Below, in pieces: positions 18,815-28,575 of a stretch of 64,000 bases of DNA (position 1 is its first letter; the number at the start of each line of letters is the position of its first letter). A program made the position numbers and the translations under genes. Below the pieces are notes generated by a model that saw only the letters and a program-made list of their open reading frames with translations, did no database searches and was not told the DNA's origin. This stretch comes from Aeromonas bestiarum (GTDB taxonomy: Bacteria; Pseudomonadota; Gammaproteobacteria; Enterobacterales; Aeromonadaceae): positions 131,223 to 195,222 of the forward strand of contig NZ_CDDA01000008.1 of NCBI RefSeq assembly GCF_000819745.1, written 5' to 3'.

Positions 18815-21028
18815 TTAATTGACTCTTGGTTGAGTTTGCTGGCGAGGAAGGGCGTACTGACTCAGCTGGCTCAGTTCCTGATCGATGGCATGTTGAATGA
18901 GGGAGGGAATATCCAGGATGAGGGCAACCTCGCCGCCGCCCAGAATGGTGGAGCCGCTGATCCCTTGCAGGCGTTGAAACAGCTTGCCGAGCGGCTTGAT
19001 CACGGTCTGAAATTCCCCCAGCAATTCATCGACCACCAGCCCGGACTTCTTGCCGCCGTGACTGACGACCACTATGTTTTCCCTGCGTCCTCTCGCCCCT
19101 TCGACATCGAAGTAGTGCTGGAGCCGGACGAACGGCAGCACCTCGCCGCGCAGGTTGAGGTAGTTGCGCCCCTGGGTATCGGCCAGTGCACTCTGGGTCA
19201 GCTCCACGCACTCGATCACCATGTCGAGGGGGATGACGTAATGGGTGGTGCTGACCCGGACCAGAAAGCCGTCGATGATGGCCAGGGTCAATGGCAGCCG
19301 GATCTGCACCCGGGTGCCTTGTCCGGGCTTGCTGTCCAGCTCGACGCTGCCGCGCAGGGCCTGGATATTGCGTTTGACCACGTCCATGCCGACTCCTCTA
19401 CCCGAGAGATTGGTGATTGTCTCTGCGGTGGAGAAACCAGGCTCGAAGATGAGCTGGTAGATCTCCTGATCCGTCAACACCGCATTGGCGGCGACCAGGC
19501 CCCGCTCTTGCGCCTTTTGCAGAATTTTTGCCTGGTTGAGGCCGGCGCCATCGTCCTTGATCTCGATGACGATACTGCCGGAGTCATGATAGGCATTGAG
19601 GGTCAAGGTACCCTTCGCCGGTTTGCCGGCGGCGAGGCGCTGCCCCGCCGATTCGATGCCGTGATCCATGGAATTGCGAACCAGATGCATCAGGGGATCG
19701 CCTATTTTTTCCACCACGGATTTGTCGAGTTCGGTGTCACCGCCTGTGATGACCAGTGCAATGTCCTTGTTCAGTTCGTGGCTGACGTCGCGCACGACGC
19801 GCTGGAAACGGTTGAAGGTGTCTCCGATGGGCACCATGCGCAGGCGCAGGGCGCCATCCCGGATCTCCTCGACCAGCATGGCGATGGTGGAGTTTGCCTC
19901 CTGCAGCTGGCTGTCCCGAGAGCGCTGGGCCAGCAGGCTGGCGCCCGAGCTGGCGACCACCAGCTCGCCGACCAGATTGATCAGATCATCCAGCTTGTCG
20001 GCATGCACCCGGACGTAGCGCCCCTCCTTGGTTTTATTCTCCTTGTTCTGGTGTTGTTTCTTGAGCGCCGCATCCACGACCACCTCGTTGACTGCGCCCT
20101 GGGCAATCAGGATCTCCCCCAGCTTGCTGCTGTCAGTCTGCGGGCTGTCATGTTGGGTTTGCAGGCCGAGCACCAGCTCGCTGGCGGTCAGCGCCCCTGT
20201 TTTGACCAGCAATTGCCCCAGCATGTCGTTGTCTTCTGGCAGGTCATGGATGAGCGCTATGTACTCGGCCAGCTTGCTGTGAGGGGGCAGTATGGTGATG
20301 CGGCAGTCATCGCGAACGAATTCGAATACATCGCTCAAGGCTCCTTTGTCGGCCTGGGTGTCGACATCAAGCTCATAACCGAGATAGCAGCTCTCGGGAT
20401 CGAAATGTTCCCAGTCGGGCAGGGCGTCGTGAAGGGTTTCGATGGCGCAGAGGGTGCCCATGGTGCCGAGGTAGCGCAGAAACGAGGCGGGATCCATGCC
20501 ATTGCGCAGCACATCCGGGCCAAAGCGCAGGGAGATGTGCCACAGCGAGGTGGCGCTGACATGACCCTCTTCCTTGCTGACCGGCTCTGAGTCTGCGGAT
20601 GGGGTACATTCCGGCAACCCGGTCTGGCGTGCCGTCTGATGGCGCGCCAGATTGAGCCGCAACTGGGAGTCCAGTGCCTGTTCGTCATCCCCCAGTGATG
20701 CTCCCTGCTCTGCGACCAGACGGACCAGCCGTTCGATGTGATCCCGGCTCTCCAGCAGATCCTTGATAAGCGTCGTGGTGATCGCCAGTTGTTGATTGCG
20801 CACCTGATCGAGCAAGTCTTCGACTATGTGGGTGAAGCTGACGATGGGCTGCAAGCCAAACAGGCCGGCGGAGCCCTTGATGGTGTGTGCCGCCCGGAAG
20901 ATAGCGCCTATCAGCTCGCTGTTGTCCGGGTCGTTTTCCAGCGTCAGCAGGGCGGACTCCATCTCTTCCAGCAGTTCGCGTGCCTCGGCTATGTAGGTTT
21001 GCAGGGCCTGATCAAGATTGATGCTCAC
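18815..21028 (-). CDS. cheA: chemotaxis histidine kinase CheA with atypical central insert
   Basis: Central kinase of the array, 737 residues from a GTG start with AAGGAG upstream. Hpt domain with RAAHTIKGSAGLFG (His48), a central region unlike the usual P2, a dimerisation segment near LDDLINLVGELV, HATPase with VRNSMDHGIES and GRGVGMDVVK, and a C-terminal CheW-like regulatory domain. Residues about 268-292 and 302-325 form two copies of a motif LG(Q/E)xLxxxGAxxxxxxxxxLxxQ, which resembles the N-terminal motif of GspE/PilB-type ATPases. That is not part of the classical CheA plan. Confidence 0.95.
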   Translation of the reverse strand: MSINLDQALQTYIAEARELLEEMESALLTLENDPDNSELIGAIFRAAHTIKGSAGLFGLQPIVSFTHIVEDLLDQVRNQQLAITTTLIKDLLESRDHIERLVRLVAEQGASLGDDEQALDSQLRLNLARHQTARQTGLPECTPSADSEPVSKEEGHVSATSLWHISLRFGPDVLRNGMDPASFLRYLGTMGTLCAIETLHDALPDWEHFDPESCYLGYELDVDTQADKGALSDVFEFVRDDCRITILPPHSKLAEYIALIHDLPEDNDMLGQLLVKTGALTASELVLGLQTQHDSPQTDSSKLGEILIAQGAVNEVVVDAALKKQHQNKENKTKEGRYVRVHADKLDDLINLVGELVVASSGASLLAQRSRDSQLQEANSTIAMLVEEIRDGALRLRMVPIGDTFNRFQRVVRDVSHELNKDIALVITGGDTELDKSVVEKIGDPLMHLVRNSMDHGIESAGQRLAAGKPAKGTLTLNAYHDSGSIVIEIKDDGAGLNQAKILQKAQERGLVAANAVLTDQEIYQLIFEPGFSTAETITNLSGRGVGMDVVKRNIQALRGSVELDSKPGQGTRVQIRLPLTLAIIDGFLVRVSTTHYVIPLDMVIECVELTQSALADTQGRNYLNLRGEVLPFVRLQHYFDVEGARGRRENIVVVSHGGKKSGLVVDELLGEFQTVIKPLGKLFQRLQGISGSTILGGGEVALILDIPSLIQHAIDQELSQLSQYALPRQQTQPRVN

Positions 21029-21054
21029 GAATGACTCCTTGTCGCTGGGATTGC

Positions 21055-21381
21055 CTAGCCGTGATCAGCGTGGGGCATGAGAGTGGGATCGCCAAAGAAG
21101 GCTGCCAGCTGGCACAGCTCCAGCGCGTCGAGCACCGCATGGCTGTGCATGATCAGGTGCAGCGGATAGCCGCTCTGTTGCGCCGTTTTCTTGGCAGCCA
21201 GCAACAGCTGCAAGCCGGCGCTGTCCATCTCGGACACCTGGGACAGATCCAGCTCAAGCGCTTGCTGGCGGTAGAGCAGGGGGGTGAGTGCCAGCTTGAG
21301 TTCGGCGGCTGTGTAAATGGTCATCTCCCCCGATAACTTGACCAGCGTCTTGTGTTCACCCGTCTCTATGTGCAGCGGCAT
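21055..21381 (-). CDS. STAS-domain protein in chemosensory cluster
   Basis: A 108-residue single STAS domain (anti-sigma-factor-antagonist fold). The motif LSQVSEMDSAGLQLLL carries the serine (Ser54) that is phosphorylated in SpoIIAA-like proteins. It is encoded between cheY and cheA with gaps of 14 and 26 bp and is clearly co-transcribed. No cognate serine kinase or anti-sigma factor is seen nearby, so its role is inferred only as an accessory output or adaptation component of this pathway. Confidence 0.88.
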   Translation of the reverse strand: MPLHIETGEHKTLVKLSGEMTIYTAAELKLALTPLLYRQQALELDLSQVSEMDSAGLQLLLAAKKTAQQSGYPLHLIMHSHAVLDALELCQLAAFFGDPTLMPHADHG

Positions 21382-21395
21382 GGGTGGCTCCTGAC

Positions 21396-21764
21396 TCAGG
21401 GCATGATGAGCTTGGCGACGGCCGCCAGCATCTGATCGGGCTGAAATGGCTTGACCACCCAGGCTTTGGCCCCTGCCGCCTGTCCCTCCTGCTTCTTGCT
21501 GTCCTGGGATTCCGTGGTCAGCATGATGACGGGGGTGAACTTGTAGCTGGCCAGTTTCTTGGCCTCCTTGACGAAGCTGATGCCATCCATGTTCGGCATG
21601 TTGACGTCGCTGATGATGAGATTGATCTTCTTGCCGTCGAGTTTCCTGAGGGCATCCTTGCCATCGCAGGCTTCCATCACCTCGTAACCGGCTCCCTTGA
21701 GCGTCATGCCGACGACTTGGCGAATGGTTGCCGAGTCATCCACGATCAGGACTGTTTTAGCCAT
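21396..21764 (-). CDS. cheY: chemotaxis response regulator CheY
   Basis: Single-domain receiver of 122 residues. Acidic pocket in VLIVDDSATIRQ (Asp9, Asp10), phospho-acceptor Asp53 in LIISDVNMPNMDG, conserved threonine in VIMLTTESQ and lysine in WVVKPFQP. No output domain. It receives phosphate from the CheA of this cluster. Whether it binds the flagellar switch or serves another output cannot be told from sequence. Confidence 0.95.
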   Translation of the reverse strand: MAKTVLIVDDSATIRQVVGMTLKGAGYEVMEACDGKDALRKLDGKKINLIISDVNMPNMDGISFVKEAKKLASYKFTPVIMLTTESQDSKKQEGQAAGAKAWVVKPFQPDQMLAAVAKLIMP

Positions 21765-21773
21765 ATCTGTCTC

Positions 21774-23003
21774 CTAGAAAAAAGTAACGTCTGCACTGCT
21801 GGAGGAATTCATCATGGGTTGCTGGCGGCGGCCATGATGAATGTTGCGTTGTTCATCAGTGGCATAGGAGAGTTCCATGTCTGCCAGCCAGCTCTCCGCA
21901 TCTATCTGGATGGGGCCGGACTGGTGTGTTCTGTTGCGTGATGAAATCAGGTGGTCATTGAGGCTGTCCATGTTCTGGCGTACATGGTTGAGGATTTGAC
22001 TGACCCTATCCTGGAACTGTAACGAAACGATGACATCGGAGATCTCGCGGTGGATCCCCGAGCTTTCGCTCTGCAGCAGGGCAGCCGACTCCGCCAGGCT
22101 GGTGGTGGCCATGCGAAAGCGCTCCAGCACCTGCTCGATGGCGTGCTCCGAGTCACTGACGGCGGCTTGATCCCGTGCGGCTGCACTTTCTGCTATCTGG
22201 AAGGCGCGGCCAATACCGGTATTGATGGTGTCGACCTTGTCCGTCATCTTCTGGGCCGTTTCGCTGGAGAGGCGCGACAGGGTGCGCACCTCATCGGCCA
22301 CCACGGCGAAGCCGCGACCTGCCTCGCCAGCCCGAGCCGCTTCTATGGCGGCATTGAGCGCCAGCAAGTTGGTCTGGGAGGCAATCTTGGCCACGTCGAG
22401 CGCCATGGTATTGAGCTCTATGGTGTAGGCGGTAAGCGTCTTGATCTCCGCCAGCATGGCATCGCGATTGGCTTGCGCGGAGTGCATGATGGCGAGCACC
22501 TGGTTGAGCTGGGCCTGGCTCTCGGCCAGTACGGCGGCCATGCCCGCCGATTTTGTCCCTCCCAGATCGCCGGCGGCATCGTGAGAGGCGGCTACCGCCT
22601 CTTCCAGCTTGGTGGTGAGCCCGGCGAAGCGCTGGGTTAGATCGATCATGGCTCCTTCGGTCTGCTGACGGGAGCTCTCAATCTGCTGTGACCAGATGGG
22701 GACGGCTTTCTCGCACACTTGCTCGAGCCCGATGATGGAGTGGCTGAGCTGGGCGGCAGACCAGGTATGGGCAGCCTCCTCGTCGTGATGGCTCGCCGCC
22801 GGCTTGCCGTGATAGTGATGGGAGCACCAGAGGGCTGCGCCCAGTGCCAGCACGCCGTTGGCCAGCAGATAAGGCAGCGGGCTGCCTGCGAGAGTCAGCA
22901 GCAGGGTGCTGAGCAGGCCTGTGCCCAGACAGCATGCCCAACTCACTGGGTCCCAGAATGCAATGGTCTCTGCCGTCTTGTGATCTGTCATACGCAAACT
23001 CAT
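21774..23003 (-). CDS. short chemoreceptor-like protein, first gene of che cluster
   Basis: 409-residue protein with two hydrophobic segments near the N-terminus (about 20-60) and almost no periplasmic domain, then a helical linker with HH-rich loops and a receptor signalling hairpin containing [21 protein letters not shown] and [15 protein letters not shown]. It resembles the small receptor found at the head of CheD-type clusters. No HAMP and no ligand domain are evident, so it may sense through the membrane or structure the array. The tail (ADVTFF) does not match the pentapeptide pattern. MTDHKTA, 12 bases downstream, is an alternative start. Confidence 0.87.
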   Translation of the reverse strand: MSLRMTDHKTAETIAFWDPVSWACCLGTGLLSTLLLTLAGSPLPYLLANGVLALGAALWCSHHYHGKPAASHHDEEAAHTWSAAQLSHSIIGLEQVCEKAVPIWSQQIESSRQQTEGAMIDLTQRFAGLTTKLEEAVAASHDAAGDLGGTKSAGMAAVLAESQAQLNQVLAIMHSAQANRDAMLAEIKTLTAYTIELNTMALDVAKIASQTNLLALNAAIEAARAGEAGRGFAVVADEVRTLSRLSSETAQKMTDKVDTINTGIGRAFQIAESAAARDQAAVSDSEHAIEQVLERFRMATTSLAESAALLQSESSGIHREISDVIVSLQFQDRVSQILNHVRQNMDSLNDHLISSRNRTHQSGPIQIDAESWLADMELSYATDEQRNIHHGRRQQPMMNSSSSADVTFF

Positions 23004-23261
23004 CCCTGCACGTGAGTCGGGGCGGGAACAAGCTGCTATCCCACTGGTGACAGAGAGGATGATCCACGCCCGAACCCGTTAGTTACAAATGGCTCAGTAA
23101 GGTTAGCGCAAAAAAATAACTTGGTTACAAATCGGTCCTGTTCGGGGGGATCTACTGATAAAACTGGAATATGGAGGCTGCAGACGGGGCTCTGGCTAGA
23201 CGAGAGCGCGGTGAAGTGGCGGATAACGAAGCGTGGGGATAGCGCGGAGGCAAGCGCAGAC
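23004..23261. promoter_or_regulatory. upstream region of che cluster with 9-bp direct repeats
   Basis: Non-coding stretch before the first chemosensory gene. GTTACAAAT occurs twice, at 23082-23090 and 23124-23132, in the same orientation and 42 bp apart (four helical turns). AT-rich DNA lies between them, so this is a candidate operator and promoter region. No clear sigma54 or sigma28 site was recognised. Confidence 0.5.
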
Positions 23262-23289
23262 AAAAAGGAGCCTGATGAACCAGGCTCCT
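23262..23289 (-). terminator. rho-independent terminator of fabH-like gene
   Basis: On the minus strand AGGAGCCTG and CAGGCTCCT pair around six bases, followed by TTTTT, 8 bases after the stop of the synthase gene. Confidence 0.9.
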
Positions 23290-23297
23290 GATGAGGA

Positions 23298-24386
23298 TTA
23301 GGCCTCGTTGGCGTGGGCCTTCTGGCACCCTTCGACCGCATGGGCAATCAGCTCAAGCGCGCTCTTGTCGCACGGGGGCAGTTCGGCATCGCATGAGTTG
23401 ATAGGGGTGACGCGATCGCCCCACTTGATGATGGCCGCGCCCCAGGTCAGACCGGCACCGAAGGCGGCGGTCAGCAGATAGGAGTTCGGCTTGACGCGGC
23501 CCTGCTCCAGCGCCTCGCACAGGGCGATGGGCACGGTAGCGGCGGAGGTGTTGCCGTAGTTTTCGATGTTGACCATCACCTTCTCCATGGGCGCGTTCAT
23601 GCGCTTGGCCAGGGTTTCGATGATGCGAATATTGGCCTGGTGCGGCACTATGAGATCGACCTGCTCCGGGGTGATGCCGGCCTGGCTCAGCACTGTGCCT
23701 GTGGCTTCACCCATGCCGCGCACGGCGCGCTTGAAGATCTCCGGGCCTTCGAAGTTGAAGGTGAAGAGCCCATCCACATCGGCAAAACGCACCCGATCGG
23801 TACCAAAGTTCGGGACGTGCAGTATCTCCCGCGCTTCGCTGTCACAGCCGAGCTTGTTGGCGATAAGGCCGCACTCCTGCTCGCTCGCTTCTATCACCAC
23901 GGCCCCGGCGCCATCGCCAAACAGCACTGCGGTATCGCGGCGCGCCCAGTCCAGCAGATAGGTCAGGCGCTCGGCACCTATCACCAGCACCTTCTTCATC
24001 ATGCCGGTCTGTACCAGGGAGGTGGCGACGGAGAGGGAGTAGACAAACCCGGTACAGGCGGCGTTGAGGTCGAACACGGCGGCGTTGACGGCACCGAGCT
24101 TCTTTTGCACCGCAGAGGCGGCATTGGGCAGCAGGTTATCCGGAGTCGCGGTCGCCAGTATGATGCCATCGAGATCGCTCGCTTCCAGGCCCGCACAGGC
24201 CAGGGCGCGGCGACCGGCCAGGGTGGCGAGATCCGAGGTGCTGACGTGGGAGATCCGGCGGGCCTTGATACCGGTACGCGGATAGATCCATTCATCCGAC
24301 GTATCCATGATGGTGCTGAGGTCATCGTTGGTCAGCACTGAGGGGGGCAGACATTTGCCCCAACCGGTGATATTGGCGTATTTCAT
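23298..24386 (-). CDS. fabH: beta-ketoacyl-ACP synthase III (FabH family, long form)
   Basis: Condenses an acyl-CoA with malonyl-ACP to start fatty-acid chains. 362 residues, longer than the roughly 317 of E. coli FabH but like the second FabH of vibrios. Catalytic Cys in [11 protein letters not shown], His in VPHQANIR and Asn in [11 protein letters not shown] are all present. It stands alone, with its own terminator and no fabD/fabG/acpP neighbours, so it is probably an additional FabH rather than the copy in the main fab cluster. Start at [10 protein letters not shown]; the frame continues upstream, past the family N-terminus. Confidence 0.9.
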   Translation of the reverse strand: MKYANITGWGKCLPPSVLTNDDLSTIMDTSDEWIYPRTGIKARRISHVSTSDLATLAGRRALACAGLEASDLDGIILATATPDNLLPNAASAVQKKLGAVNAAVFDLNAACTGFVYSLSVATSLVQTGMMKKVLVIGAERLTYLLDWARRDTAVLFGDGAGAVVIEASEQECGLIANKLGCDSEAREILHVPNFGTDRVRFADVDGLFTFNFEGPEIFKRAVRGMGEATGTVLSQAGITPEQVDLIVPHQANIRIIETLAKRMNAPMEKVMVNIENYGNTSAATVPIALCEALEQGRVKPNSYLLTAAFGAGLTWGAAIIKWGDRVTPINSCDAELPPCDKSALELIAHAVEGCQKAHANEA

Positions 24387-24590
24387 CTTGTTACCGCTTC
24401 TCAAAGTGGATCGCCCGCGGGCGGAAAATCGCGCAATTATGCCGCACGGAGCAACCACTGTCATCTTGTGGTCATGGTTATCTGGCAGGGAAGAGGCGTA
24501 AAACCGCCGAAAATAGCGGGAAATTTTGCTTAAAATCGAGGACTCGCCTGCCCTAAGATAGGGCTTTCCACCATCCAACGGGGCCGCCCC

Positions 24591-25532
24591 TTGCACAAAG
24601 CCAACCTCAACCTGCTGCCGACCCTCAAGGTGCTGCTGGAGACCCGCAACATCAGCCGGGCGGCCGAGTTGCTGCACCTGAGCCAGCCCTCCATCAGCAA
24701 GCAGCTAAGCCAGCTGCGCAGCGAGTTTGGCGACGACTTGCTGGTGCGGGAGGGGCAGCGCTGGCTGCTGACGCCACGGGCCGAGACGCTGGCGGCGGCA
24801 TTGGCGGATTCCCTCGGTGCGCTGGATCGGCTCTACGAGGCACCGGGTTTCGACCCCGGTCGCTGCGAGCGGGTGTTTCGGCTTGCCTCGTCCGATTATG
24901 TGGCCCAGCACATCCTGCCCGATATCTGCGCCGCGCTGGCCAAAGAGGCGCCGCTTGCTGCGCTGGAGTACAGCCTGTGGGACAAGCGCCAGCTGCCCCA
25001 GCTGTGGCAATCCGAGCTGGATCTGGTCTCCACCATCACGGAGCTGGTGCCGGAGCAGATCCGTGGCCTGCATCAGGGGGAGGACAGGCTGGTGGTGCTG
25101 ATGGGCCGTCATCACCCCTTGGCGGGCAAGCCACTCAGTCTGGATGACTACCTCGCCTGGCCCCATCTGCAGGTGAGCGGTGGTGGTGACAAGGACAGCC
25201 CGGTGGAGCAGGTGCTGGCGCCGCAGGGACTTAACCGGCGCTGGTTTGCCAGGGTGCCCTTCTTTCAGGCCGCGGTGGAGGTGTTGCTGCGCACCGACTG
25301 TTTGATGACCACCCCGGCCCATATCGCCTGGCAGCTCTCCCGCGAGCAGGATCTCGCCTTTTGTGATCTGCCGTTTGCCACCCGCACCCAGCAGTATCAT
25401 CTGCTGTGGCACCAGCGCCATCATCAGGATCCGGCTCACAAATGGTTTCGCGAGCTGGCCTATCCCTTCTTGCGCGAACACCTGCAGCGCACGGTCGCCG
25501 AGAGCCGCAAGCTGTTGGCTGGCGTCCGCTAG
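24591..25532 (+). CDS. LysR-family transcriptional regulator
   Basis: 313-residue regulator: winged HTH at about 1-65 ([40 protein letters not shown]) and a periplasmic-binding-like effector domain behind it. It starts with TTG at 24591 directly before [11 protein letters not shown]. Divergent from the FabH-like gene across about 200 bp and upstream of a LysE-type exporter, which could be its target. The effector is unknown. Confidence 0.88.
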   Translation: MHKANLNLLPTLKVLLETRNISRAAELLHLSQPSISKQLSQLRSEFGDDLLVREGQRWLLTPRAETLAAALADSLGALDRLYEAPGFDPGRCERVFRLASSDYVAQHILPDICAALAKEAPLAALEYSLWDKRQLPQLWQSELDLVSTITELVPEQIRGLHQGEDRLVVLMGRHHPLAGKPLSLDDYLAWPHLQVSGGGDKDSPVEQVLAPQGLNRRWFARVPFFQAAVEVLLRTDCLMTTPAHIAWQLSREQDLAFCDLPFATRTQQYHLLWHQRHHQDPAHKWFRELAYPFLREHLQRTVAESRKLLAGVR

Positions 25533-25661
25533 CCGCAGTCGGTTGTGCCAGCCTATAGCCGTTGGCTATGGGATCTATTCATAACTTTCACTTCTGGCAT
25601 AACTGGCCGCCCCTTACCCTGAGATCCGCTGCTGATATTCGGCTTACAGGTAGGGAAAAAT

Positions 25662-26270
25662 ATGGAATTGACGAGTTGGCTGGCACTGGCCGCAATCTGC
25701 GTGATGGGGGCCATCAGCCCGGGGCCGAGTCTGGCGCTGATCATCCGCAATACGGTGCAGGGGGGGCAGGGTCACGGGGTGGCAACCGCGCTGGGTCACG
25801 GCCTTGGCGTTGGCATCTATGCACTGATTACCGCACTGGGGCTCTCCGTGCTGATCACCCAGACACCGCTGCTGTTTGATCTGATCCGTTACGGCGGCGC
25901 CGCGTTTCTCGCCTGGCTCGGCATCAAGGCGCTGCTTGCCAGGCCCGCCTGCGAGTCGGCCGAGGAGGTGGTCCACCAGTTGCGTGGTCGTCAGGGTGCC
26001 TTTGAAGGCTTTATGGTCGCCTTTCTCAATCCCCAGCTTGCCATCTTCTTTATCGCCCTGTTCAGCCAGTTCGTACGGGCTGATACCGGCTGGAACGAAG
26101 GGGGGATCATGATGCTCACCGCAGGTGGCATAGATGCGCTCTGGTACGTGCTGGTGGCGCTGGCGCTCTCCCGCGGTCCAGTTCTTGCGTGGCTCAAAGC
26201 CAAATCCTTCGTGATCGACAAGGTGAGTGGTCTGGTGCTGCTTGGATTGGCCTTGAAGGTGGTGCTTTAA
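25662..26270 (+). CDS. LysE/RhtB-family amino-acid exporter
   Basis: Inner-membrane exporter of 202 residues with about six hydrophobic segments. The family signature GAISPGPSLALIIRNT is at residues about 17-32. AGGG precedes the ATG. Such proteins export amino acids such as threonine, homoserine or leucine; the substrate is not deducible. Its last 84 bases are repeated, with divergence, immediately downstream at 26296-26379. Confidence 0.9.
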   Translation: MELTSWLALAAICVMGAISPGPSLALIIRNTVQGGQGHGVATALGHGLGVGIYALITALGLSVLITQTPLLFDLIRYGGAAFLAWLGIKALLARPACESAEEVVHQLRGRQGAFEGFMVAFLNPQLAIFFIALFSQFVRADTGWNEGGIMMLTAGGIDALWYVLVALALSRGPVLAWLKAKSFVIDKVSGLVLLGLALKVVL

Positions 26271-26277
26271 TCCTCCC

Positions 26278-26379
26278 GTGGATGATCTGCTACTGGCCTG
26301 GCTCAAAGCCAAATCCTTTGTGATCGACAAGGTGAGCGGTCTGGTGCTGCTGGGGCTGGCGCTCAAGGTAGTGTTCTGA
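26278..26379 (+). pseudogene. C-terminal remnant of a second LysE-type gene
   Basis: From 26296 to the TGA at 26379 the DNA encodes AWLKAKSFVIDKVSGLVLLG and onward to LALKVVF, almost the same protein as the end of the preceding LysE gene (26187-26270). The DNA is clearly similar but diverged at third positions (for example ttcgtg/tttgtg, cttggattg/ctgggg). The preceding residues (DDLLL) differ from the intact gene. A 34-codon GTG frame exists but is far too short to function. It is a scrap of a paralogue or of a replaced gene end. Confidence 0.75.
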
Positions 26380-26569
26380 GGTTCGCTTGTCAGCGGCTCG
26401 CGCCATGAGGGCAGGGCCGCTGAACGTATACCCGGCTCCACGGGCGGGACTGCGATCTCCGGACTTTTAATCCTGTATCTTGCGGTGATCTTAAGCGGGA
26501 TCAAGGCAAGCAAAGGGCGACTGACCTAGAGTGACGGGCATTTTCTGTCTGCCGATAGACTCAGAGACC

Positions 26570-28426
26570 ATGCACCCACAGACCCATAGTCACGCGCTGA
26601 ACCGCCTCGAACTGCTGGCGCCAGCCAAGAACCTCGCCTACGGCATCGAAGCCATCAACCATGGCGCCGATGCCGTCTACATGGGCGGCCCCGCCTTTGG
26701 TGCCCGCAGTGCGGCGGGCAACTCCCTCGACGATATCGAAGCGCTGGCGCGCCACGCCCACCGTTTCGGCGCCCAGGTCTTCGTTGCCTTCAACACCTTG
26801 CTGCACGACAGCGAGCTGGAGCAGGCCCGGCGCCTGACCCACCAGATTTATGAAGCGGGGGCCGATGCGCTCATAGTGCAGGACATGGGGCTGCTGGCAC
26901 TGGACTTGCCCCCCATAGCGCTGCACGCCAGCACCCAGACCGACAACCGCACGCCAGAGAAGGTGAAGTTTCTGCAGGATGTGGGCTTCTCCCAGGTGGT
27001 GCTGGCGCGCGAGCTCTCCTTGGCACAGATCCGCGAAATAAGCGCGGCGACCAAGGTGCAGCTGGAGTTCTTTATCCACGGCGCGCTCTGCGTCTCCTAC
27101 AGCGGTCAGTGCAACATCAGCCATGCCCGCACCGGCCGCAGCGCCAATCGCGGCGAGTGTGCCCAGCTCTGCCGCTTGCCCTGCTCGCTGCAAAAGCCGG
27201 ACGGCGAAGTGCTGGTGGAGGACAGTCACCTGCTCTCCTTGAAAGACATGGATCAGACCGACAACCTGGAGGCGCTGATCGCGGCGGGCATTCGCTCGTT
27301 CAAGATCGAGGGACGCCTCAAGGGGCTGGATTATGTCAAGAACGTCACCGCCTGGTATCGCCAGAAGCTCGACGCCATTCTGGATCGCCGCTCCGATCTG
27401 GTGGCCGCCTCGGCGGGGCGTTGCAGCTACAGCTTCGAGCCGGATCCGAAAAAGAGCTTCAACCGTGGCTCAACCGACTACTTCCTCAATGGCCGCCAGC
27501 AGGGGATCGACTCCACCCTAAGCCCGAAATACGTGGGCGAACCGCTGGGCCGCGTCACCAAGGTGACCCGCGATGGCATAGAAATCGACGGCAAGCCCGT
27601 CACCCTCAACAACGGCGACGGCCTCGGCTTTTTCAAGCCTAACAAGGAGCTGGTGGGGATGCGCCTCAACAAGGTGGAAGGCAAGCAGTTACTCCTGTCG
27701 GAGCGTATGCCGGGCTTGACGGTGGGCACAGAAATCTACCGCAACCACGATCAGGCATTCAGCAAGATGCTGGAAAAGGCCAGCGCGGATCGCCGCATCC
27801 GGGTCGATATGCAGCTCTGTGAGTGCGATGAGGGATTGCGCCTCACGCTCACCGACGAGCAGGGCATCAGCGCCGCGGTGACGCTGCCTTGTGACAAGCA
27901 GCCTGCCGACAATCCGGAGCGGGCGCTGCAACAGGCGCGCGACCAGCTTGGCAAACTCGGCAATACCCTGTTTGTGGCCCGCAAGATTGAGTTGGCAGTA
28001 ACGAGGCCGCTATTCATTGCGGCATCACAGCTCAACGGGCTGCGCCGGGACGGCATAGCCGCGCTGGAGGCGGCGCGCGTGGCCAGCTACCAGCGCCCCG
28101 AGCGGCGCATAGCCCTGCGCGATGTCAGCTATCCCCAGCACCGCCTTTCCTACCTTGGCAACGTGCTGAACTCGGCCGCCGAGCAGTTTTTCCGCGAGCA
28201 CGGGGTGGAACGCATCGCCCCCGCCTATGAGGCGAACAAGGATGAGGGGGAAGTGGTGCTGATGACAACGAAACACTGCATCCGCTACAGCCAGAACCTC
28301 TGCCCGAAAGAGGTGCCCGGTCTCAAGGCCGAGCCGCTGGAATTGAAGATGGGCAAGGACATCTTCCGGCTGCGCTTTGATTGCAACCGCTGCGAAATGC
28401 AGGTGATGGGGAGCCTCAAGCGTTAA
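26570..28426 (+). CDS. rlhA: 23S rRNA 5-hydroxycytidine C2501 synthase RlhA (U32 peptidase family)
   Basis: YdcP/RlhA-type U32 protein that in E. coli hydroxylates C2501 of 23S rRNA. 618 residues from MHPQTHSHALNR. An N-terminal TIM-barrel region (ELLAPAKNLAYGIEAINHGA) is followed by the U32 signature FFIHGALCVSYSGQC and a cysteine-rich stretch (GECAQLCRLPC). A C-terminal DUF3656-like region ends near CNRCEMQVMG. The cysteines could ligate an Fe-S centre as proposed for the family. Length and order match YdcP rather than the shorter TrhP/YegQ or UbiU proteins. Confidence 0.88.
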   Translation: MHPQTHSHALNRLELLAPAKNLAYGIEAINHGADAVYMGGPAFGARSAAGNSLDDIEALARHAHRFGAQVFVAFNTLLHDSELEQARRLTHQIYEAGADALIVQDMGLLALDLPPIALHASTQTDNRTPEKVKFLQDVGFSQVVLARELSLAQIREISAATKVQLEFFIHGALCVSYSGQCNISHARTGRSANRGECAQLCRLPCSLQKPDGEVLVEDSHLLSLKDMDQTDNLEALIAAGIRSFKIEGRLKGLDYVKNVTAWYRQKLDAILDRRSDLVAASAGRCSYSFEPDPKKSFNRGSTDYFLNGRQQGIDSTLSPKYVGEPLGRVTKVTRDGIEIDGKPVTLNNGDGLGFFKPNKELVGMRLNKVEGKQLLLSERMPGLTVGTEIYRNHDQAFSKMLEKASADRRIRVDMQLCECDEGLRLTLTDEQGISAAVTLPCDKQPADNPERALQQARDQLGKLGNTLFVARKIELAVTRPLFIAASQLNGLRRDGIAALEAARVASYQRPERRIALRDVSYPQHRLSYLGNVLNSAAEQFFREHGVERIAPAYEANKDEGEVVLMTTKHCIRYSQNLCPKEVPGLKAEPLELKMGKDIFRLRFDCNRCEMQVMGSLKR

Positions 28427-28575
28427 TGACCTCTGCGGCCCCTTTCCGGGCATAGGGCGGCCGCGGATTCGATGGCAGTATAGGGAGGATAGAGAGGGAG
28501 CTTGCCCGAGCACGTATATCCCGCCGGGATAAGCAAATGCCCTCGGGATCTCCGTGAGTAGACAAAGGAACTGTC

